This document shows, one piece after another, positions 1 through 5,342 of a DNA stretch of 5,342 nt. The notes under the pieces were generated by a model. It worked only from the letters and a program-made list of their open reading frames with translations. It ran no database searches and was not told where the DNA came from. The DNA is taken from the NCBI GenBank assembly GCA_900548415.1, contig URKO01000106.1:1-5342 (forward strand), in the 5' to 3' direction. The position numbers and the translations under genes were made by a program. This DNA comes from an uncultured Porphyromonas sp. (GTDB lineage: Bacteria > Bacteroidota > Bacteroidia > Bacteroidales > Porphyromonadaceae). Position 1 is the stretch's first letter, and the number at the start of each line of letters is the position of its first letter.

Positions 1-16
1 TGGGGAATCTCAAATC

Positions 17-155
17 TCCACGTGGATGTTTTTTATTTTCCACGTGGGCGTGATTCATTTCTTCCGAAGTTTCATTTCATTCCTCCGAAGTTTCATTTCA
101 TTCCTCCGAAGAATTTTTTATTCTCCACGTGGGCATTTCGAAATATCCACGTGGA
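17..155. repeat. Four CCACGTGG palindromes in two evenly spaced pairs
   Basis: The perfect 8-bp palindrome CCACGTGG occurs at 18-25, 40-47, 125-132 and 147-154. The outer two copies extend to the 10-bp palindrome TCCACGTGGA (17-26 and 146-155). Within each pair the centres are exactly 22 bp apart, about two helical turns, with a 14-nt AT-rich spacer. The spacer of the second pair contains another palindrome, TTTCGAAA (136-143). The pairs flank the 21-bp direct repeats. The arrangement could be a multi-site operator for a dimeric DNA-binding protein, a set of hairpins, or a short non-autonomous repeat element. The sequence does not decide between these. Confidence 0.75.
64..111 (+). repeat. 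21-bp tandem direct repeat, 2.3 copies
   Basis: A 21-bp unit that begins CCGAAGTTTCATTTC occurs at 64-84 and again, identically, at 85-105. A third partial copy (CCGAAG) is at 106-111. The block sits centrally between the two CCACGTGG pairs. Because 21 bp is a whole number of codons, the repeat also appears in the translated chance frames, but nothing else supports coding. Confidence 0.85.
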
Positions 156-292
156 AATCAGTTTTCTCCGACACAGCACCGCCTCGACATGTAGTCAGAT
201 CTAAATAATTGTAACGAGCCGGCGCTGAATTTCCCCTGCTTTTTGGCTGTTGGCTGTTGCCCGTAGGCTAGGGGCTACTAGTGCCACTCGAA

Positions 293-320
293 TCTAATCT
301 CTAACATCTAACCTCTAATT
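293..320 (+). repeat. TCTAAnn heptamer array (upstream of nrnA-like gene)
   Basis: Four contiguous heptamers, TCTAATC, TCTAACA, TCTAACC and TCTAATT, run without a gap and end just before the likely promoter. The array is an inverted counterpart of the one at 1431-1479. The reverse complement of 1445-1472 matches this array at 25 of 28 positions by my count. The two arrays therefore bracket the first gene in opposite orientation. Confidence 0.85.
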
Positions 321-323
321 TCG

Positions 324-331
324 TATCTTTG
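324..331 (+). promoter_or_regulatory. Likely Bacteroidota -7 promoter element
   Basis: TATCTTTG fits the TAnnTTTG -7 consensus of the Bacteroidota primary sigma factor exactly. It lies 25 bp before the ATG at 357, which would give a short leader of roughly 15-20 nt. No clear TTTG-like -33 element is visible at the expected spacing, because the heptamer array occupies that place. It is the best promoter candidate in the window for the first gene and possibly for the genes after it. Confidence 0.55.
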
Positions 332-356
332 CGGGTGTATACCTTTCCCGATCTCT

Positions 357-1436
357 ATGTCGCAGCTTAGCAATAGACCTTTATCAGACACTCTGGAGCT
401 TACCTCCCTAGGAGGCGAGGGCGAGCGTCGTGTCGTCATCGTAGGACACAAGTCGCCCGACGGGGACTGCATAGGCAGTGCCTTGGCTCTACGTAGCTAT
501 CTGCTAGCACGCGGTGCTGACGAGGTCTCGATCATGGTCGTGGGGCGTATGCCGGACAACCTCCTTTGGCTCCCTGGCGCTGAGACGATACATCAGCTCT
601 CACCGCAGAGCGACTTAGAACCGATACGTCTCATATTGGCTCAGGCTAGGCTACTGCTTTTGGTCGACTTCAACCATCTGGGGCGCATCGGCAACCCGCT
701 TGAGCCCCTGGTCGCTGAGATCGTGCGTAAGCCCGAGGTGCGCTCTGTGATGATAGACCATCATCCAGAGCCTGAGATGGGGCTGGTCGATGAGATGTAT
801 AGCGACACCTCGGCGTGTGCTACGGGCTTCCTCATAGCGGAGCTACTCGGCGGTGAGTCGAGAGAGCTAGAGCTACATGGCGGTGCCGATATGGCGACCT
901 GCCTGCTGGCAGCGACCTATACCGATACGGGACTCTTGCGACATGGACAGATTACCCCGACGCTCTTTAGGACGATCGCTCATCTCCTAGAGGTCGGTGC
1001 GAGACATGAGGAGATCGTGCTACGGATCTTCAAGAGTGATAAGCTGAGCCGACAGCGACTCCTCGGCTATATCATCAACGAGCGTACCACTTACGACCTC
1101 GATCTAGGGGTGGCGGTCTTTACGCTCAGACAGGAGGACTTCGACCGCTTTGGCATAGAGCCTGGGGATACAGAGGGACTTGTCAATGTGCCTCTTGATG
1201 TGGCGGGTATACGAGCAGTTGCATTCCTCCGCGAGCAACGTGATCCCGACGAACCAGTCAAGATCTCGCTGCGCTCGCAAGGTAACTTGCCAGTCAATGA
1301 AGTGGCGAGCAAACTCTTTGATGGGGGCGGGCATCTGAACGCCGCAGGTGCTGAGTATCAGGGCTCGCTGTCGGATGCGCTAGCACTCGTGTGGCAGGGA
1401 CTGCGCCAGCTGGTACAGGATTACCCGGGTTGTTAG
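357..1436 (+). CDS. nrnA: DHH/DHHA1 phosphoesterase, NrnA-like (oligoribonuclease / pAp phosphatase)
   Basis: A 359-residue cytoplasmic protein of the DHH superfamily. NrnA-type members are manganese-dependent; they degrade 2-5 nt RNA fragments to mononucleotides, and many also dephosphorylate 3'-phosphoadenosine 5'-phosphate. All expected motifs are present: HxxPDGD at residues 31-37 (H31, D35, D37), VDFN with D104, the DHH triad D134-H135-H136, and D190 in the YTDTG segment. The C-terminal DHHA1 domain carries the GGGH substrate-binding motif at 323-326, followed by NAAGAE. Length is close to the usual 320-350, with about 20 extra N-terminal residues before the first strand. The ATG at 357 is the natural start: it lies 25 bp after a -7 element, with no Shine-Dalgarno sequence. 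The TAG stop (1434-1436) lies inside a heptamer repeat array. The family assignment is firm; the choice between nanoRNase and pAp phosphatase activity is inferred. Confidence 0.93.
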   Translation: MSQLSNRPLSDTLELTSLGGEGERRVVIVGHKSPDGDCIGSALALRSYLLARGADEVSIMVVGRMPDNLLWLPGAETIHQLSPQSDLEPIRLILAQARLLLLVDFNHLGRIGNPLEPLVAEIVRKPEVRSVMIDHHPEPEMGLVDEMYSDTSACATGFLIAELLGGESRELELHGGADMATCLLAATYTDTGLLRHGQITPTLFRTIAHLLEVGARHEEIVLRIFKSDKLSRQRLLGYIINERTTYDLDLGVAVFTLRQEDFDRFGIEPGDTEGLVNVPLDVAGIRAVAFLREQRDPDEPVKISLRSQGNLPVNEVASKLFDGGGHLNAAGAEYQGSLSDALALVWQGLRQLVQDYPGC

Positions 1437-1479
1437 AGATTAGAAGTTAGAGGTTAGAATTTAGAGATTAGACAATAGA
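1431..1479 (+). repeat. nnTTAGA heptamer array overlapping the nrnA stop codon
   Basis: Six contiguous heptamers ending TTAGA (TG, GA, AG, GG, AT and GA as the variable first two bases) span 1431-1472. A degenerate seventh copy, CAATAGA, follows at 1473-1479. The first heptamer supplies the last Cys codon and the TAG stop of the preceding gene. The array fills almost the whole 46-nt gap before the lipoprotein gene. On the minus strand it reads as TCTAAnn, so it is inverted relative to the array at 293-320. The two could pair in RNA or in single-stranded DNA across the gene. Confidence 0.88.
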
Positions 1480-1482
1480 TAT

Positions 1483-2112
1483 ATGAAAGCAACAAACCAT
1501 ACCATCACCACCCTTGTGACACTCGTCCTGATGCTCCTACTGGGGCAGGGTGCCTTGACCAGCTGTCGCGACAAGAAGCATATCAAGTCGCTCTCGGAGA
1601 TGCTACGCGACGAGCAGAAGGTGATAGACAACTTCGTTCTGGAGCAAGGGATGAACGTGCAGGAGGGTGTCGAGGAGCAGCGCGAGTTTGACCCCAATGT
1701 GTGGTATAAGTTCCCCAATGGAGTCTACATGCAGATCCTCGACAAAGGTGGCGAACTGGCTAAGCCAGAGCGTACGCGTGTCATGCTACGGATGAAAGGA
1801 CGCTTCATCGCACCAGACTACAAACACGCCTTTGACAACCTTTCTAAAGGTTATCAGCAGTCTACGGAGTTTATCTACATCAACACACGCGACCGTACGG
1901 GATCTGTCCACTATAAGCTGATCCAAGAGCAATACGGTCGCTCCATCGACGCACTGATGTGTGAGGGTGTCGCCTATCCGCTCACGATGGTGGGCAATGG
2001 TGCTAGGATACGCCTTCTCGTTCCCTTCCTGCTCGGGCCCAATGTCGCATATAATGCGGGCGCACCGATGTATTGCGAGGAGGTATGGTACCAGTTTGTA
2101 GAGGAGGCCTAG
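1483..2112 (+). CDS. Putative lipoprotein, DUF4827-like (FKBP-like fold suspected)
   Basis: A 209-residue exported lipoprotein. Residues 1-28 form a type II signal peptide: a basic and polar N-terminus, a hydrophobic core at about 8-25 (TLVTLVLMLLLGQGAL), and a lipobox LTSC with the lipidated cysteine at C28. The mature part begins with a charged, probably helical segment (about 29-66). A beta-rich domain from VWYKFPNGVYMQI to the end follows. The length, the FKBP-like layout and the position between an NrnA-type gene and glmM match the Bacteroidales family I know as DUF4827. That family is related to FKBP-type peptidyl-prolyl isomerases but has no established activity. It probably faces the periplasm from the inner or outer membrane. 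The ATG at 1483 is the only start that keeps a complete signal peptide, and it follows the heptamer array by 3 nt. No separate promoter is evident, so co-transcription with the preceding gene is likely. Confidence 0.8.
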   Translation: MKATNHTITTLVTLVLMLLLGQGALTSCRDKKHIKSLSEMLRDEQKVIDNFVLEQGMNVQEGVEEQREFDPNVWYKFPNGVYMQILDKGGELAKPERTRVMLRMKGRFIAPDYKHAFDNLSKGYQQSTEFIYINTRDRTGSVHYKLIQEQYGRSIDALMCEGVAYPLTMVGNGARIRLLVPFLLGPNVAYNAGAPMYCEEVWYQFVEEA

Positions 2113-2136
2113 CGTCCTACGAACCTCTTTGGTGCT

Positions 2137-2171
2137 GTCTCGTGATACGGGACGCAAGCTATTCATTTTTG
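2137..2171 (+). promoter_or_regulatory. Weak hairpin and T-run before glmM
   Basis: In the 82-nt gap between the lipoprotein gene and glmM, GTCTCG (2137-2142) can pair with CGGGAC (2148-2153) through one G-U pair and a 5-nt TGATA loop. A T-run follows at 2166-2170. The same area contains CATTTTTG (2164-2171), one base off the TAnnTTTG -7 consensus and 23 bp before the ATG. This could be a weak or partial terminator, an internal promoter for glmM, or neither. I see no good -33 element at the right distance. Confidence 0.25.
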
Positions 2172-2194
2172 CAACAATACTCTTAATCAGAACT

Positions 2195-3592
2195 ATGACG
2201 GTCATCAAATCAATCTCTGGAATACGTGGCACGGTCGGAGGCTCTCCGACAGACGGCTTCAACCCCCTGACGATAGCACACTTTGTCGTGGGGTATGCAC
2301 AGCACATCAAGCTCTACGAGTCTATCAGCAGACCCACCATCGTGGTGGGACGCGACGCTAGACTATCGGGAGAGATGGTGCAGCAAGTGGTCATCGGCAC
2401 GCTGCTCGGCATGGGCTGCGATGTAATCAACATAGGACTGGCTACGACACCGACTACTGAGATGGCTGTCTTAGGACACCGTGCCAACGGCGGGATCATT
2501 ATTACCGCTTCGCACAACCCGATCCAGTGGAACGCTCTGAAGTTTCTGGGGAGCGATGGGACCTTCCTCAATGCAGATCGTGGCAACGAGGTGCTGCGAC
2601 TCTCGGAGGATCACACCGTGCCTTTTGCTTCGGTAGAAGACTTGGGACAAGTCATCTCGATCGACTCCTATCTGCAGAAGCATATTGACGCAATCCTCGC
2701 ACTGCCCGAAGTGGACGTGGAGGCTATCCGCAAGGCTGAGCTGACGGTCGCCTACGATCCGATCAACTCGGTCGGAGCTATCGCTCTGCCCCCGCTCTTT
2801 GAGGCACTGGGCGTCAAGCAGTGGAGAGGAATCAACGACACCCCTAACGGAAAGTTTGCGCACAATCCAGAGCCACTACCCAGCCATCTCGTAGATCTCT
2901 GCGAGCTAGTACGCATAGCACGTGCCGATGTGGGCTTTTCGGTCGACCCAGATGTGGATCGCCTAGCGATCATTGACGAGACGGGGCACCCCTTTGGCGA
3001 GGAGTACACATTGGTCGCTGTCGCTGACTACCTCCTAGGCTATCATGAGGGTGGCAACACGGTTTCCAACATGAGTTCGACACGCGCTCTGCGAGACATC
3101 ACCGAGCAGCATGGCGGTAGCTACACGCCCGCAGCGGTCGGCGAGGTCAACGTGGTCAAGCGTATGCGAGAGACCGATGCACTCATCGGTGGTGAGGGCA
3201 ATGGTGGTGTCATCTATCCGCATCTGCATGCCGGACGCGATGCGCTCGTCGGCATCGCGCTCTTCCTCACTCACTTGGCAAAGAGCGGCGAGACAGTTAG
3301 CCAGCTGCGTAAGCGCTACCCCGACTACGCCATGTGCAAGCGCCGTGTGGAGCTACCTGCTGGTACGGACGTTTCTGCACTCTTCGCCAGCCTGGAGCGT
3401 GAGGTCGCTTCGTTGAACCCCTTGACAGAGGATGGTCTGAAGCTCGACTTCGAGGACTCGTGGGTGCAGATACGTCCGAGCAATACAGAGCCAATCGTCC
3501 GTGTCTATACGGAAGCACCCACTGAGGAGGGCGCATCGGCTCTCGCTGATAAGTACATCTCGCTCGTCGAGCAGCAGCTAGCCCGCAAGTAG
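2195..3592 (+). CDS. glmM: Phosphoglucosamine mutase-type phosphohexomutase (GlmM)
   Basis: A 465-residue cytoplasmic enzyme of the alpha-D-phosphohexomutase superfamily. It probably converts glucosamine-6-phosphate to glucosamine-1-phosphate for UDP-GlcNAc synthesis. All four signature loops are intact: SGIRG at residues 8-12, the catalytic phosphoserine S106 in TASHNP (104-109), the metal-binding DPDVDR with D251, D253 and D255, and the sugar-recognition loop GGEGNGG at 332-338. The C-terminal phosphate-binding loop is RPSNTEP at 427-433. The form resembles the GlmM of Bacteroidota and archaea rather than the E. coli type with its GEQSGH loop. A phosphomannomutase role is therefore a possible alternative. 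The start at ATG 2195 is chosen because the conserved N-terminus begins there (MTVIKSISGIRG); an in-frame TTG at 2129 would add 22 unconserved residues. rlmD follows after 3 nt. Confidence 0.92.
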   Translation: MTVIKSISGIRGTVGGSPTDGFNPLTIAHFVVGYAQHIKLYESISRPTIVVGRDARLSGEMVQQVVIGTLLGMGCDVINIGLATTPTTEMAVLGHRANGGIIITASHNPIQWNALKFLGSDGTFLNADRGNEVLRLSEDHTVPFASVEDLGQVISIDSYLQKHIDAILALPEVDVEAIRKAELTVAYDPINSVGAIALPPLFEALGVKQWRGINDTPNGKFAHNPEPLPSHLVDLCELVRIARADVGFSVDPDVDRLAIIDETGHPFGEEYTLVAVADYLLGYHEGGNTVSNMSSTRALRDITEQHGGSYTPAAVGEVNVVKRMRETDALIGGEGNGGVIYPHLHAGRDALVGIALFLTHLAKSGETVSQLRKRYPDYAMCKRRVELPAGTDVSALFASLEREVASLNPLTEDGLKLDFEDSWVQIRPSNTEPIVRVYTEAPTEEGASALADKYISLVEQQLARK

Positions 3593-3595
3593 CCT

Positions 3596-5077
3596 ATGGT
3601 AAGAGGTCGCAAAGAGCCTAGATATCTAGACGATGTACTCATCGAGCGGATGGGTGCCGAGGGGCAATGTGTAGCACATGTCGAGGACAAGGTGCTCTTC
3701 GTCCCCTATGCGGCACCAGGTGACCGCTGTCGCATACGTGTAGGTCGCTCCAAGCGGAGCTATATGACAGGCACCATCGAGGAGCTGCTAGAGCCTTCGC
3801 CACTGCGTGTGGAGCCTCGCTGTGAGGTTTTTGGCACTTGTGGCGGCTGCAAGTGGCAGCAGCTACCCTACGAGGAGCAGCTTTGTGGCAAAGCGCAGCA
3901 AGCCGCAGACGCGATGACCCGCATCGGACACATAGCAATCGAAGAGACAGAGCCGATCGTAGGTTGTGAGGATCCGTGGCACTACCGCAACAAGGTCGAG
4001 TTCACCTTTAGCAAGAAGCGGTGGCTCACTGAGGAGGAGCTCAAAAGCCTTCCCGAGGAGGCGAGCGAACAGGAGCTTTGCGGGGTGGGTTTTCACAAGG
4101 CTGGTATGTTTGACAAGGTACTAGACCTGCATGGCGTGACTTGTCAGATAGCCGACCCGATAGCTTCGGAGATACGAGACTACCTCAACGACTACTGCCT
4201 AGCGCACTGGGAGGAGTACCCTTACTACGACCAGAGAGCGCACGAGGGGGTGATGCGAACGCTCCTGATCCGCACCACGACCCTGGGCGGGCTGATGGTT
4301 TTGATTGCTTTTGCTGAGGGCACCGAGGAGCTGCGCGTACAGCTCCTCGAGGCACTGCGTGTGCGCTTCCCCCAGATCACGTCACTCTACTATATGGTCA
4401 ATACGAAGCTCAACGACAGCCTGACCGACCTCCCAGCGCAGCTCTACAGCGGTGCGCCATACATCGAGGAGGATATGCACGGCTTGCGTTACCGTATCGG
4501 ACCTAAGTCCTTCTATCAGACGAATAGTCGGCAGGCGGAGCGACTCTATGAGAAGGTGCGTGAATATGCTCAGCTCACGGGCGATGAGGTGCTCTACGAC
4601 CTCTACACAGGTGCTGGGACGATTGCCAACTACTTGGCACAAAGCTGTCGTTCTGTCATCGGGATCGAGTATGTGCCAGAGGCTGTCGAGGATGCTTTTG
4701 TCAATAGAGATCAGAACGGGATCACGAACGCTACCTTCTACGCAGGCGATATGAAGGCGATCCTGACCGATGACTTCGTCGCAGCGCATGGTCGTCCTGA
4801 TGTGCTGGTGACCGACCCGCCACGTGCAGGTATGGATGCGCCCGTCGTAGAGGTAATCCTGCGGGCGGCTCCACAGCGCATCGTCTATGTCAGTTGCAAC
4901 CCTGCGACCCAGGCACGAGACTTAGCGCTTCTTACGGCTGAGGGGCAGTACAGAGCCGTGAAGGCTTGCGCTGTCGACATGTTTCCCCATACGCATCACG
5001 TGGAGACGGTAGCTCTGTTGTCCAAACTAAATACAGAACATCATTTAGATATAGAAATAGGGGAAGATGAAGATTAA
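3596..5077 (+). CDS. rlmD: 23S rRNA (uracil-C5)-methyltransferase RlmD/RumA with a foreign C-terminal tail
   Basis: A 493-residue SAM-dependent methyltransferase that makes m5U in 23S rRNA (m5U1939 in E. coli). An N-terminal TRAM domain (about 8-66) precedes a probable [4Fe-4S] site with C76, C82, C85 (CxxxxxCGGC) and C183. The catalytic domain shows FYQTN (306-310), the SAM loop DLYTGAG (335-341), DPPRAG (407-412), the nucleophile C434 in VSCNP, and the HVE motif with the probable general base E470. All key residues are therefore intact. Residues from about 476 on (LNTEHH to GEDED) are encoded by strongly AT-rich DNA. They extend past the point where RlmD of this group should end, and look like a shortened form of a tail seen in Firmicutes RumA proteins (from memory). 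I infer that the 3' end was replaced by an inserted element, leaving a working fusion. The ATG at 3596 is 3 nt after glmM; the next gene overlaps by 11 nt. Confidence 0.93.
   Translation: MVRGRKEPRYLDDVLIERMGAEGQCVAHVEDKVLFVPYAAPGDRCRIRVGRSKRSYMTGTIEELLEPSPLRVEPRCEVFGTCGGCKWQQLPYEEQLCGKAQQAADAMTRIGHIAIEETEPIVGCEDPWHYRNKVEFTFSKKRWLTEEELKSLPEEASEQELCGVGFHKAGMFDKVLDLHGVTCQIADPIASEIRDYLNDYCLAHWEEYPYYDQRAHEGVMRTLLIRTTTLGGLMVLIAFAEGTEELRVQLLEALRVRFPQITSLYYMVNTKLNDSLTDLPAQLYSGAPYIEEDMHGLRYRIGPKSFYQTNSRQAERLYEKVREYAQLTGDEVLYDLYTGAGTIANYLAQSCRSVIGIEYVPEAVEDAFVNRDQNGITNATFYAGDMKAILTDDFVAAHGRPDVLVTDPPRAGMDAPVVEVILRAAPQRIVYVSCNPATQARDLALLTAEGQYRAVKACAVDMFPHTHHVETVALLSKLNTEHHLDIEIGEDED
4997..5023 (+). other. 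Candidate integration junction (att site) in the 3' end of rlmD
   Basis: This stretch encodes HVETVALLS, the conserved catalytic HVE motif of RlmD and the residues just after it. It is the last DNA with host-like composition: positions 4981-5020 have 22 of 40 G/C, and 5021-5080 have 16 of 60. The core CACGTGGAGACGGT (4997-5010) is highly constrained by the protein motif. Some Firmicutes ICEs and prophages are known to integrate near the 3' end of rum/rumA genes (recalled, for example, for streptococcal elements such as Phi-m46.1). The exact crossover point cannot be fixed without the other end of the element or an empty site. Confidence 0.5.
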
Positions 5078-5342
5078 TAATGAATGTTGTTGTGGATGCA
5101 AAACAGAAAAGCCGGATCAAATTAAAGACAATTGTCCTGTATGTAATAATGAAGGGATTTCCGTTAGTAAAGTAACTGTTGAACATCTAGTGGTAGATGA
5201 TTATCGTAATGCTGTTAACGGAGATCAATATAAGATTTGCATGAACGAGGACTGCGACGTTGTTTACTATAACTTAGATAATGAAATAAAATTCTTGAAA
5301 GACCAAGTTAGAGTTCCTATCTGGTTTAAGAAAGATGCAGAT
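5021..5342 (+). mobile_element. Left end of a putative AT-rich integrated element (partial)
   Basis: By hand count 105 of 322 bases are G or C (about 33%), against 55-65% in samples of the DNA just to the left. Codon choice changes with it: ATA, AAT, AAA, TTA and GAT become frequent, where the left side favours GC-ending codons. The segment supplies the last 18 residues of RlmD and then a metal-binding domain gene. No recombinase or conjugation gene is inside the window, so calling it a mobile element is an inference from the sharp compositional edge, its place at a known type of target, and the replaced C-terminus. A chimeric assembly is the main alternative. Confidence 0.5.
5067..5342 (+). 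CDS. Partial cysteine-rich CopZ-N-like zinc / [2Fe-2S]-binding protein
   Basis: An open frame runs from ATG 5067 to the window edge without a stop (92 residues visible). It has a CCCGC cluster (C7, C8, C9, C11), CPVC (C23, C26), a segment SVSKVTVEHLV, then YKIC (C58) and EDCDVVYY (C63), ending RVPIWFKKDAD. The TVxxL and CDVVYF-like segments are typical of the N-terminal zinc and [2Fe-2S] domain first described in Archaeoglobus CopZ, and of stand-alone proteins that I recall as the Csac_0668-type 2Fe-2S family. Those proteins continue with a CYC motif, which would lie beyond the window. The role is probably metal or redox handling, often next to copper or heavy-metal transporters. An in-frame TAG at 5058-5060 rules out an upstream start. 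AGGGG at 5059-5063 may be the ribosome site, though it is only 3 nt from the ATG. The frame overlaps rlmD by 11 nt and is strongly AT-rich, unlike the four genes before it. Confidence 0.75.
   Translation, partial: MKINNECCCGCKTEKPDQIKDNCPVCNNEGISVSKVTVEHLVVDDYRNAVNGDQYKICMNEDCDVVYYNLDNEIKFLKDQVRVPIWFKKDAD

Larger units (their letters stand above)
1..356. other. Repeat-rich non-coding leader region
   Basis: No credible gene is visible in the first 356 bases. Two overlapping 60-residue open frames cross the repeats (about 22-208). They are low complexity, run over the same DNA in different frames and resemble no family I know, so I treat them as chance. The region holds a set of CCACGTGG palindromes, a 21-bp direct repeat, a short GGCTGTT tandem duplication (245-258), a TCTAAnn heptamer array (293-320) and a likely promoter (324-331). 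The first part, to about 220, is AT-rich with T-runs, as is usual for Bacteroidota intergenic DNA. The gene further upstream is outside the window. Confidence 0.8.

Noticed and set aside
22..208. Two overlapping 60-residue open frames in the leader region
   Set aside because: Both run through the palindromes and the 21-bp tandem repeat, are low complexity, overlap each other in different frames, and resemble no family I know.
2129..2194. N-terminal extension of glmM from a TTG at 2129
   Set aside because: The 22 extra residues are not part of the conserved family. The core begins MTVIKSISGIRG at the ATG at 2195.
1786..2310. Minus-strand open frame of 174 codons across the lipoprotein gene and the glmM start
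   Set aside because: It is antisense to two well-supported genes, crosses a gene boundary and has no recognisable domain.
4382..4789. Minus-strand open frame of 135 codons inside rlmD
   Set aside because: It lies wholly inside a strongly supported coding region; long antisense frames are expected in GC-biased genes.
4997..5004. CACGTGGA in the rlmD junction also occurs at 19-26 and 148-155 in the leader palindromes
   Set aside because: In rlmD the sequence is fixed by the conserved HVE codons. Only eight bases are shared and the surrounding sequence is unrelated, so I see no reason to link the leader repeats to the integration site.
1..5342. CRISPR array, tRNA or rRNA genes
   Set aside because: The repeats found are 7-21 bp and tandem without unique spacers of CRISPR size. 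I saw no tRNA-like or rRNA-like segments.

Overview
The window looks like chromosomal DNA from an anaerobic Bacteroidota, most likely Porphyromonas or a close relative. Three things suggest this. A DHH phosphoesterase, a lipoprotein resembling DUF4827 and a glmM-type mutase lie together in an order I recall from Bacteroidales. The start codons lack clear Shine-Dalgarno sequences. A TAnnTTTG-type -7 promoter element precedes the first gene. The genus is an inference, because no marker RNA is present.

Layout: positions 1-356 are non-coding and rich in repeats. They hold four CCACGTGG palindromes in two evenly spaced pairs around a 21-bp direct repeat, then a heptamer array and a likely promoter. 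Four complete plus-strand genes follow: an NrnA-like DHH/DHHA1 phosphoesterase (357-1436), a lipoprotein (1483-2112), a GlmM-type phosphohexomutase (2195-3592) and the 23S rRNA m5U methyltransferase RlmD/RumA (3596-5077). The first gene is bracketed by inverted heptamer arrays (TCTAAnn upstream, nnTTAGA downstream), and its stop codon lies inside the downstream array. The genes are housekeeping in character: nano-RNA or pAp turnover, an envelope lipoprotein, amino-sugar phosphate supply for peptidoglycan and LPS, and rRNA modification. glmM and rlmD are 3 nt apart and very probably share a transcript.

The main point of interest is the right end. At about position 5021, after the conserved HVE motif of RlmD, base composition falls sharply, from about 55-65% GC in nearby samples to about 33% over the last 322 bases. 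The last 18 residues of RlmD are not typical of Bacteroidota and resemble a tail I recall from Firmicutes RumA proteins. An AT-rich, cysteine-rich gene with an N-terminal CopZ-like metal-binding domain (5067 to the window edge) starts inside the RlmD stop region. The simplest reading is that this is the left boundary of an integrated element, probably an ICE or prophage of Firmicutes type that targets the 3' end of rumA and supplies a replacement C-terminus. A chimeric assembly join at the same conserved motif is the main alternative.
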